Of a stretch of DNA of 64,000 nt, positions 55,331-64,000 are shown piece by piece. Source of the DNA: Drosophila persimilis. Taxonomy: Eukaryota; Arthropoda; Insecta; Diptera; Drosophilidae. The stretch lies in contig NW_020825327.1 in assembly GCF_003286085.1 (NCBI RefSeq), positions 1,674,001 through 1,738,000 of the forward strand, written 5' to 3'. Numbering within the stretch: the stretch's first letter is position 1; each line of letters begins with the position of its first letter. The position numbers were made by a program, and so were the translations under genes. The notes under the pieces are model-generated. The model was not told where the DNA came from, searched no databases, and saw only the letters and a program-made list of their open reading frames with translations.

Positions 55331-55637
55331 TGAAATTTTAGAAGAGTTTTTCTAAATAACGATACCGAAACAACTTGGGTGACTGCAATTTTGTATTTTA
55401 ATACGACGAAAAAAAGGAGTGCGTGCGCTCGATTTCATGGATTTTTCTCGACTTCTTTTTATATATTAAAACAATTTCTTCTGTGCCTACCTTACCTACG
55501 GTGGCAAAGCGGGGCGAATTCGCCAAGAGCGAGAGAACGAGCTTTTATTGCGCTCCCGCTTTGCCCTAGCCTAACTTACACTAGACTTCATGAAATACTA
55601 TCCTAATAACAATTATTATTATCCAAATGGCGCTACA
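55331..55637 (-). repeat. BEL-F LTR 2, shared (307 bp)
   Basis: It serves as 5' LTR of the left body and 3' LTR of the right body. Confidence 0.92.
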
Positions 55638-55664
55638 CCGGCCCCGTTGAAGGCCTGGAAGGCT

Positions 55665-56768
55665 TCAAACCATTGGCAGAAGCGCCAATTTGTGTATTGG
55701 CCTCCTGAACGTGGCTCCGCTGCTCGTCCTTAGCTCGACCACTCTGACCCTTCCGTCCTGCCCGGCGGTTGTTCCGACCACCCTTCCGAGGAGCCACTGT
55801 TGAGGGGGCAGGTTGTCCTTGGCGACGATTACGAGGTCGCCTTCCTTTATGTTTGGCTCCTCCTGGTGCCACTTGCATCTTATTTGCAATCCCAGCACAT
55901 ACTCCCGGGACCATCGCTGCCAGAACATTTGCCTGGCTGACGAGTCAAGCCGCCATCGCTTTAAGCAGCTCAGACCCTCCTGGTCCGGGGTCCTGGGTGC
56001 TGGTGGTGCGATGAGCGGCCCGCCTGTCAGCAGGTGCCCGGGAGTCAGCGCGTCTCCGTCGCTTGGGTCTGGGCTTAGGGGTCCTAGCGGGCGCGAGTTC
56101 AGTACCGCCTCGATCCCGACCAGCACGGTCTCCAGCTCCTCTGCGGTGAGGAGAGCGCTTCCGACTGCCCGTAGGAGTAGGCCCTTGGCAGACTTCACAC
56201 CGGCCTCCCAAAGTCCGCCCATGTGCGGTGCTCGAGGCGGTATGAAGGCAAACTCGCACCCGCTTCTTGACGCAAATTCGCGTATCGCGTCCGCTTCCGC
56301 CTCTATCTTCCTCCGCAGTTCGCTGAAGTGGCGACTTGCTCCGACGAAATTTGTCGCGTTGTCGCAGTTCACTCGTTGCGAACATCCTCGACGACCGACG
56401 AACCTTTGGAATGCCAACAAGAAGGAATTAGTCGTCAAATCGGAGACAATTTCTAAATGAACCGCCTTGGACGCAAAACAGACAAATAACGCTATGTAGG
56501 ACTTATAAGGGGGCCTTCCACGAATTTTCAGAGTCGTATAGACTGGGCCACAAAAATCAACGCCACATACTGAAAATGGGCGGAGAGCACGGAGCCGGTC
56601 TGCGGGTAAGTTGCCCATCATTTGGGTCTGGAGTAGCGGCTTGCATTTAAAGCAACGAATACACGACCTAACTGTCGCCCTGCAGACCGCCTGAGCATTC
56701 ACTATCCAAATGCGCTGTCTAAGGATACTCACGAGTTTGATGCAGATAGCGAACGTATGTCTGCACAA
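55665..56768 (-). pseudogene. BEL-F integrase, right body
   Basis: As 49063-50166, with isolated substitutions (for example KIRGRPPYK for KIRGGPPYK; GCSQRV for GCPQRV). Confidence 0.88.
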
Positions 56769-57804
56769 ACTGCGAGCGTTTTGTCAATAACAAGGGAAAC
56801 TTGGCATTATATGACATAGGAGCGTTAACTAGTCGCCCCCCAACTCGCAACAACGAAAAAGAACACCATGTCCCAGCCTCTTCATGGATGAAGGGATTCA
56901 AGCGCTGAAGACTGGGGCTTAACTTGGTGCCTTTACGAACCCTTTCAATATCTTCTTGAGACTCATTTTTCTGTGTTATTTCGACTATTTTTAGAAACGC
57001 CTCGTCGTATTCTACGGATGACGGAATTTTTCCAAAGTTAAGACTTTTGTCTTTGCATTTTCGGATGATGCGGAACACGAAAACGAACACTCTTAGCAGT
57101 TTGAGGTGTGACGAGTATCCCTCGATTACATCCACTAAGTAATTTGGCTTGGCCGCGACGGTCAGTCCGACCGATTTCTTCCGACTTTCCATCTGTATCT
57201 CTTCTTCGGAAAGCTCGAAGTGTGGATTTCTGGGCCAGCTCTCTTCTTCAAACTTTAAGAACTCTGGTCCACCAAACCAGATCGACTGCACGATTTCCTC
57301 TACGTCACAACCTCTCAAAACTATGTCTGCTGGGTTTTGTTTTGTTGGCACATGCCGCCACGTAGCTTCACTTGACCACTCTTGAATCTCCGCTACTCGG
57401 CTCGCAACGAATGTTGACAACGACGAAGGGTGGGATCTGATCCAATGAAGAGTAACTTCTGAATCTGACCAGAATATCATTTTATCAATTGGAACCTTGA
57501 GCAGTGATTTGATTCGGTGACAAAGGTCTGCTAGAAGGTGAGCGGCACATAACTCAAGCCTTGGGAGCGTTTTCGTCTTGAGTGGCGCTACTTTCGACTT
57601 TGCAGTCAACAAGTAGACCTTGAAACCTTCTGCAGTCTTTCTACGGATATAGACGCAGGCTCCATAAGCTCTCATGGATGCGTCGGCAAAGGCATGTACT
57701 TGAATCGGTGACATGGGATCAGTATGCACAAATCGAGGTATGGTAATCTTCTTCAACTGACCCAAGGATTCTTTTAATAAGTTCCATGCTGTTTCCAAGT
57801 TCAT
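56719..57804 (-). pseudogene. BEL-F RNase H and A17 region, right body
   Basis: Same frame and same end lesion as 50117-51202. Confidence 0.87.
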
Positions 57805-57872
57805 TGGAATTGACTCATCCCAATCTAGCTTGTTGAGCCAAAGCTCCTGCAGTAGGATCTTTCCCTTAATTA

Positions 57873-58367
57873 CTAAGGACTTAACAAGCCAAGGGCGTCA
57901 AACAGCTTTGATGTCACCGATAATATGTTCCGTTTTGTCGCTCGGAGACCCATAACTGACGTGTCAATTTGGAACTTAAAGACGTCTTCGTGTGGCAGCC
58001 ACGATATTCCTAACGCCTTAGTTGACTCTGAGTCCGAGATCGTTATCGGTTTAACTGTGCTCTCGGATGCGGTGACCTCAGGTGAGTTCGAAAACCATTT
58101 AGTCAATTCAAACCCAGCGGTTTGAAGAACCTGAGCCACATCAGACTTAATTGTCTTTAACTCCTCTACGCAACCAGCACCAGTCAACATGTCATCGACA
58201 TAGAAGTCGGAGTCAATAACTTCAGCAGCTTTAGGGAATGAGAGTTTTGCAGACTCACTCAACCTCTTCAAACACCGAATAGCCAAAAATGGGGCTGGTC
58301 CAGTCCCATATGTTACGGTGTTGAGCTGGTATATTCTCAAGGACTCAGACGGGTCTCTTCTCCACAC
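57873..58367 (-). pseudogene. BEL-F reverse transcriptase 3' part, right body
   Basis: Same as 51271-51765, with FYVDD and the shared frameshift. Confidence 0.87.
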
Positions 58368-58412
58368 TATGAGCTGGAATTGTCTATCCGCATCAGCGAC
58401 CCAGACTTGGCG

Positions 58413-60326
58413 CTACGTCTTCTTGACATCAGCTGTCAAGGCGTACCTGTGTAGTCTGAATCGGAGCAATGTCGAATACAGCTCATCCTGTATCGTAGGA
58501 CCGACCATCAATATGTCGTTCAAGGCCACCTGAGAGGACGTTTTACAAGACGCATCGAAAACGACGCGGAGCTTGGTCGACGTGCTTTGAGGCCTCAACA
58601 CACACTGATGTGGAATGAAATAATGTGGAGTTTTGGGGATTGTGTTGTCTGTGGTAGACATGTGACCCAAGGAGAGGTACTCTTCCATGAACTCCAAGTA
58701 CATTTTCTGCAACTCGGGGTTATGAGACAATCTTTTTTCAAGCGATAAAAACCGCCGTTTAGCCACTTCAAAGGAGTTGCCTAAGATACTGGGATCTGAT
58801 TTGAACGGCAGTCTTACTTCAAACCGACCTGAAGGCACGACCTGCGTAGTCCTTCTATAATGCTTTTCACATAACTTGTGTTCAGGAGATAAAGACTTTT
58901 TAGAAGACGGCAATTCTTCCAGTGACCAAAACTTTTGTAATGTATTGTCGATGTGGATCACTGACTCTTCTCGACAACTCAAACAATTTCTAGCTTCTTG
59001 GGTGGCAGTCACCTTTGGAGTGTATCTGCCCGACACAATCCAGCCGAGAAGCGTTTTCTGCAGAGTTGGATAGTCAGGACCTTGCCGAATCTGACCAACA
59101 GATAGAAGTTCGAAAAATGTTTCTGCACCTATCAACATATCTATCTTCTGTGGCTTGAAGAAATATGGGTCTGCAAGTGGTAAGTTCTTCGGGATTTTCC
59201 AGTCACTCACGTTAAGTGTTTGATCAGGGTGATACCCCGAAATGGACCTTAGAATCCAGAAATCAACCGAAAACTCACTACCAGTAATTCGCGACTTCAC
59301 CACCGTGTGTATCTTTTTCTTGACTTGTGAATTGGATTCACCAATACCAAGCAAGTTGATACACGACTCCTCCCTACGGATCTGTAAGCGCTGTGCTAAG
59401 TCCTCAGTTATAAAATTGGTTTGAGACCCCGAGTCAAGCAGAGCTCGGGCCAAAACATGTTCACCATTATTTGTTCGGACGCTTACGATCGACGTAGCCA
59501 GAATAACTCTATCCATAGCTGTCGCATGGAGAACATGCGAAGTGGAAGGTTGATTCTGATTGGGAGGAGGAGAAGAATTCTCTGGGGGCGATGGTAACGC
59601 TAGACTTTTATTCGCCACTGTGTACCTATGCAATAAGGTATGGCGTGAGCAGCCACACACTCGACACTTCTTAGCTTTGCATCGTACTACAGAGTGGCCT
59701 GGCTGCAGACAATTGATGCACAAGGATGCAGTTTTTGCGAATTCGAACCTTTGCATTACTACCAGCCGACCAAATGGACTGCAATCTGTCAACAAATGGC
59801 CTTTCGCATTGCAGTAGCTGCATTGTTGGTTTTTGGTATTCGCGGTGGAACAAGCGAATGAGCTCCGCTTATGCGGCTTGCTTGGCACAGCTTTCTGCTC
59901 CTGCTTTGGTTTGTCCGAATTTTCGGCCGAAAGATGCTGATGTCTGCGATTAAGCAACTTTTCACAGTCCGTCCAAAGTGGCAGTTTGTCATGATCGAGC
60001 TGTTCTTCCCATTTCTCTTTGGTCACCGGATCGACTCTGCTCAAGACGAGATAAATAATCATCGCATTCGAGATCTTTTTATCATCGCCTATCGACAACA
60101 ACGAACCATATATGGATGAGGCGGTATCGATAAGGTTTCTTAAGGACGATGCTGATTGCTGGGTCATTTTGGGAAGACTAAATAGGGCATCAATGTGATT
60201 TTTAAAGATCAGACAATCATTATCGTAGACCCGTTTAAAGCTAGCAATTGCTTTCTCGTAGTTGGTCTCGGTTACTTGGAAAGCCCTAACTGTTCCCAAC
60301 GCTTCACCGGAGAGACACGAAAGCAA
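58413..60326 (-). pseudogene. BEL-F gag C-terminus, protease, RT N-terminus, right body
   Basis: Same as 51811-53724, including the TAG at 58413-58415. One substitution seen: GYHPDQ for GYRPDQ. Confidence 0.88.
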
Positions 60327-60811
60327 ATGGTTGAACTTTTCGATAATTGGAATGCTTCATGGTGAACTAGAGTCTCAAATAAGCCTATGAAGTTTTTAAA
60401 GTCCGAAAAGTTGCCGCTTAACTGTGGCAGAGCTAACTTCGGAAGGCGAGCACGAGTTGGGCCACCATAAGCTGGTACTGCCGGTATTGTCTCATCAGCT
60501 GTCTTTAATGCGCAAATGAGAGACATTAATTTTGCCTTTGTGACAATTGAGAGTTCTTCCAACTCGACTCCAAATTCATCGTCAATGTCTACATCTTCAA
60601 TCTTCTCTTGAAGTTCGCGTGCCGTGTCAATGCTACGCATCAGCGTTTCGAGTCTGCACTCGAGCTCCGTCAATACCAGCGGAATATCCCCCGCTTCTAA
60701 ACGGTCCGCTAATAAACGAATGCCTTTGACACGGCAACTGCGCTTTTTCTTCAGCTCTTCAAGGGCGATATTGTTGGCTTTTGAGGTCATATTGATTCTC
60801 AATACAAGCAA
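60272..60811 (-). pseudogene. BEL-F gag N-terminus, right body
   Basis: Same as 53670-54209 with two substitutions (PQLSGNF for PQFSGNF; LVHHEAF for LVHNEAF) and the same frameshift. Confidence 0.85.
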
Positions 60812-61931
60812 CTGAAGGCGAAAGATCGTTTCTAATAATCGTATTTAATGCCGAGGCACTCAATGAAATAATGGGTAATTGTACCCAAACGAGGTGAAAA
60901 AAAATATACCCGAAAAATTTAGGGTAGAGCGTCGCTTGGCTGGCGCGTACACGAAAACCACACAAGAATAGCAACGAACTGCACTGGTGACAAGCGAAAA
61001 CGAAAAATTTCACCGCTGCAGTTCTGAAGAATGGATGTTGTGTATACGTATGCACCGACAACGATCGACGCTAAATTGATTTGCGAGGCACGACTTTGTC
61101 TTAATTGATAGTTGGATCCTACTGACACCAAACGAATATACCCGACGAAAACAGGGTAGCGCGTCACTTGGTGTTTGGTTTGGATCAAGCGCGCCAAACA
61201 AAAGAACAACGATAAGCAACAGTGAAGAGCGAAAGCGAGACGAAAAAATTCACCGCTGCAGCTGCGTATTGGTATGCGTGCTTGGCCAACGACCCAACTA
61301 TACATATATTTGACACAACGAAAACGAGAAAGGGGAAAGGGGTGACAGCGATTGCAGTTAAAATGAGTTATATGTGTAGTTATTGCGTCCAAGAGGGTTA
61401 GATGTACATATGTATATATGTATTAATATATATGCTCAACTCTAACTACAGCATGCAATCTAGCTCTACTTAGTCATACGTATGTGCCAAGAATTGAAAG
61501 CGAGGTGAAATTGTTTCAGCACAAGACAATAATTGCGAGTTTTTTAATCTTTTCGTCTTCACTCGAACTTTCAATTTTTTGCACAAATACCTCTTGAGAA
61601 GATTGGAAATTCCAGGTGCTGTACTCTCCTCTTCTTATACTGGATGCTCCACTTGGATCTTCTTGGGTAGATGGTATATGTGTATCTCCTTTTGTATATA
61701 GCTGCAGACAGGGTATTGCACGACCGACGCGGTGATTTTTAGTTTTGTTTGTTTAATTATTTGCACACACGTCGCGGTCAATTTGGCAATTTAGCTGCAG
61801 CACATATGCATGTACATGTATGTATGTATAATAGATTTTGGCTATTTATCTTTTCTCCACTGTGTCACTGTCGCTTTTTGCCTTCCACTTGAATTAATAC
61901 GTTTAAATTGCAAGTCCACCCGGGGGCGCCA
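60812..61931 (-). other. BEL-F 5' leader, right body
   Basis: Near-identical to 54210-55330, with one A fewer in the run near 60899 and two substitutions. The same primer-site-like sequence lies at 61917-61931. Confidence 0.6.
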
Positions 61932-62238
61932 TGAAATTTTAGAAGAGTTTTTCTAAATAACGATACCGAAACAACTTGGGTGACTGCAATTTTGTATTTT
62001 AATACGACGAAAAAAAGGAGTGCGTGCGCTCGATTTCATGGATTTTTCTCGACTTCTTTTTATATATTAAAACAATTTCTTCTGTGCCTACCTTACCTAC
62101 GGTGGCAAAGCGGGGCGAATTCGCCAAGAGCGAGAGAGCGAGCTTTTATTGCGCTCCCGCTTTGCCCTAGCCTAACTTACACTAGACTTCATGAAATACT
62201 ATCCTAATAACAATTATTATTATCCAAATGGCGCTACA
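61932..62238 (-). repeat. BEL-F LTR 3 (307 bp)
   Basis: It ends GGCGCTACA at 62238, followed by ACACG. Confidence 0.92.
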
Positions 62239-62243
62239 ACACG
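62239..62243. repeat. Target-site duplication ACACG, right copy
   Basis: It pairs with 48730-48734. Confidence 0.85.
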
Positions 62244-62623
62244 GTTATGTTGGATATGAGGTCCCGGGGCAACCGCCGACCTGGCGCGTTGGTCCGCCAT
62301 TCGGGGGGAGCCTCTGCCCATTCCGGGTCGTCCTGCACCGCGGCTACCGTAGGGTGGAGTCGGAGGATTTGCAGCAGGTCGGCCATCTCGCCATACTCCA
62401 GCGGGAGGCTCTCTTCGGAGTCGAAGTCAACTACTCCATCCTCGGGACGTTGTGGGGGTATTTCGGCGTGGGCGGCTACGAGGGGAGGCGGAATGTCATC
62501 TGACTCCGATGGGTTGGCCGGTGCCCACTGCTGGTTCGCCTGGGGCGCGAAGCCCAGGCTCCGCTGCATCGCTTGCGTGGGACACGTCGGAGTAGTGTGG
62601 TCCAGCACCATCCCCGGATTCAT
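62244..62623 (-). pseudogene. Gypsy-G pol C-terminal extension
   Basis: The frame from ATG 62623 is Pro/Glu/Asp-rich (PPLVAAHAEIPPQRPEDG; EESLPLEYGEMADLLQIL) and ends PEWRTNAPGRRLPRDLISN, which passes into 48734. I do not recognise the domain; the position suggests the pol tail of this family. Confidence 0.5.
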
Positions 62624-63145
62624 CCTCGTTGTGTACTGCTAAAGGGGTGGCTGCCCGACCTTGACCGGCCAGGTTCCACTCGGCCCAAAGGGGTGAGTCC
62701 CATTCGTTTCCGCGAGCCTGTGGGTGTCCGCTCCCTTCGTCCTGCAGCGTGGACGCCAGACTTTGAGCGTCGCGTATTATCGTCTCGTGTTCGTCGGTGT
62801 CCGTGGTCGCGTTGTCGTCGTCTATGGCATCCTGTCCTGTTGTCGAAGTGTCGCCACTCCGACCCGCCTCAACTGGGCATGACGGGTGGTGGATGGCCCA
62901 TTGGGGTCGACGATCCAGCCTGTCGGTTAGAACTTGCCTGTCTTAACTAGAAGTATTAATACCCTCCCCCTATCCTGCTTGAGCGGTGCGAGTAAGAAGA
63001 TTTTTACATTGGGTGTAGTATTTATCTAATCCCATAAGGGGATGTATACGTAGCTTACGGTTTCGTGGGTAGCGTCCCTTACGGGGCGAGGACGTTACGG
63101 TAGCGCGCTGCCGCAAGTGGCCCTTGCAAATTCGGCAGGTCATTC
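62624..63145. other. Degenerate Gypsy-G sequence
   Basis: No frame is supported between the GPY/F module and the C-terminal extension. It may be decayed pol. Confidence 0.4.
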
Positions 63146-63999
63146 AGGTCTCTCCAGCGTTGTCGGCTAAACTCGCTGTTTTCCTTCGTTTGCCTTGTTG
63201 AATCTGTAGTCGAACTACGTTGGGAGATAAGAATCGGGTTACCTTGTACGGCCCGTCGTACTTAGGGGCCAATTTTGCCGCGAAACCGTCGGCGGATTTG
63301 GATAAGTGATGCTGCCGAAGGAGGAATAGGGTTCCTAGTTCGGGTCGCCACTAGCGCCGTCGGAGGTCGTATGTTCTCTTCTGCTCTTGGGATGCCCGTT
63401 GGGTGTTCTCCCGTACGACCTTGAACACTTCCTGCAGTCGTGTCGTCTTCTCGTGGGCAGGCTCTGGTTCATTTCCTAATCCTGGGGTCAGTTCGTCGTA
63501 CAAGGCTCCTGGTAGCCTTGGTTCTCGTCCGAGTACCAAAAAGGCCGGGCTGAAGCCCGTGGTGTCCGACGTGCTGCTGTTTATGGCCAAGCTTAACGCC
63601 AAGCGGAACGCCTTCTCCAAGTGGGCGGTTGTGGCTTTCCGGAGTGGCACAAGTTCTACCCATTTGCAGAATGAGTCGAAGAACACGAGGAGCATCGTCT
63701 TGCCGTGCGTTGAGCGGGGTAGTGGGCCTACGAAGTCCGCGCAAAGGATGTCGAACGGTCCCTTCGCCTGGCGCGTATACATGTGACCTGCGGATTTGTT
63801 CTGGCTCACCTTAAATTTTTGGCAGCTTTCGCAATGTTTCACGTATCGGGCCACGTCTCTGTAGAGTCCTGGCCAGTAATATCGTTGGGTTACCCGAGTG
63901 GTAGTCTTCCGTATTCCTAGCTGTCCGGCGGTCGGGTGATCGTGACATTCTTCTAACACTCGTCTACGATGGCCACTGGTGACGCATAACTTCCACTGG
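63146..63999 (-). pseudogene. Gypsy-G integrase with core deletion and GPY/F module
   Basis: Open from the window edge: zinc-binding H-x3-H (HDHPTAGQLG...) and CESCQ, then the core start FDILCADFVGPLPRS (first Asp) and MLLVFFDSFCKWVELVPL. After HLEKAFR the frame jumps to LALSLAINSSTSDTTG, so about 90-100 codons with the second Asp and the Glu are missing. GYSP/GFSPAFLVLGREPRLP follows. An in-frame TAG (63351-63353) separates the GPY/F module (KYDGPYKVTRFLSPNVVRL near 63220-63275), which ends at about 63146. An integrase without its catalytic core is inactive. Confidence 0.8.
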
Positions 64000-64000
64000 T

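Larger units (their letters stand above)
48735..62238 (-). mobile_element. BEL-F: tandem dimer of a BEL/Pao element (3 LTRs, 2 bodies)
   Basis: Three 307-bp LTRs (48735-49041, 55331-55637, 61932-62238; minus-strand ends TGTAGCGCC...AATTTCA) enclose two bodies in the same direction. Units are 6596 and 6601 bp. One ACACG duplication brackets the whole. The two bodies are almost identical and carry the same frameshifts and stop. This looks like a recent duplication of one already defective insertion. Confidence 0.94.
62244..64000 (-). mobile_element. Gypsy-G, pol portion, runs off the window
   Basis: GC-rich minus-strand Ty3/gypsy pol: integrase at the right edge, a GPY/F module, then a Pro/Glu-rich C-terminal region up to the BEL-F insertion. 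It continues at 48734. Confidence 0.75.

Noticed and set aside
49063..56768. Left and right BEL-F bodies considered as two separate insertions
   Set aside because: They share the middle LTR with no target duplication between them; only the outer ends carry ACACG.
1..64000. Host genes, tRNA, rRNA, prokaryotic features
   Set aside because: Every recognisable coding block belongs to a mobile element, and no cloverleaf, rRNA or bacterial-type operon signal was seen.

Overview
This is a eukaryotic, repeat-only window with no recognisable host gene, rRNA, tRNA or CRISPR array. The families point to a Drosophila-type fly genome: several BEL/Pao elements, Ty3/gypsy errantivirus-type elements with env genes and tRNA-Ser-like primer sites (GGCGCAGTCG), a 412-like fragment, a GC-rich long Ty3/gypsy element with a GPY/F module, and a Maverick/Polinton with capsid genes. 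Dense nesting and decay suggest pericentromeric or Y-type heterochromatin. The species cannot be named from the sequence. Family assignments rest on reading the protein motifs by eye, not on database searches.

Layout. 1-~3350: 3' part of a degenerate BEL/Pao element (BEL-A, + strand) with its 3' LTR. ~3350-26446: a Maverick/Polinton, split by two nested insertions. Its genes, in order, are integrase (-), a PC4-like ORF (-), a small conserved ORF (+), a small Cys/His ORF (+), packaging ATPase (+), two small conserved ORFs (+), penton-like minor capsid (+), PX-like ORF (+), major capsid (+), adenovirus-type protease (+), two ORFs (-) and a C2H2 ORF (+). A fragment at 26315-26446 may be the tail of the missing DNA polymerase B. 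4843-10777: BEL-B (- strand), target duplication AATGG. 14967-23597: Gypsy-C (- strand), a full-length env-bearing errantivirus-type element, target duplication CAGG.

26813-~29985: degenerate BEL-D (+). ~29990-30600: 412-like pol scraps. 30676-43045: Gypsy-E, a head-to-tail dimer (LTR-body-LTR-body-LTR) flanked by ATAT. 43046-44723: LTR-like sequence and an env remnant of another retroelement. ~44815-48734 plus 62244-64000: one GC-rich Ty3/gypsy element (Gypsy-G, - strand) with several tandem-repeat arrays. It is split by 48735-62238, BEL-F, a second head-to-tail dimer flanked by ACACG.

How the parts relate. The Polinton genes form a virion-like set of capsid, penton, maturation protease and packaging ATPase. 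Two of its ORFs (134 and 430 codons) stay in frame across the inserted retroelements once the insert and one target-site copy are ignored, but the ATPase, protease, penton, PX-like and integrase genes are visibly damaged. The most unusual structural signal is two independent tandem LTR-retrotransposon dimers in one 64-kb window. In each, both bodies share the same inactivating lesions, and one target duplication brackets the whole dimer.
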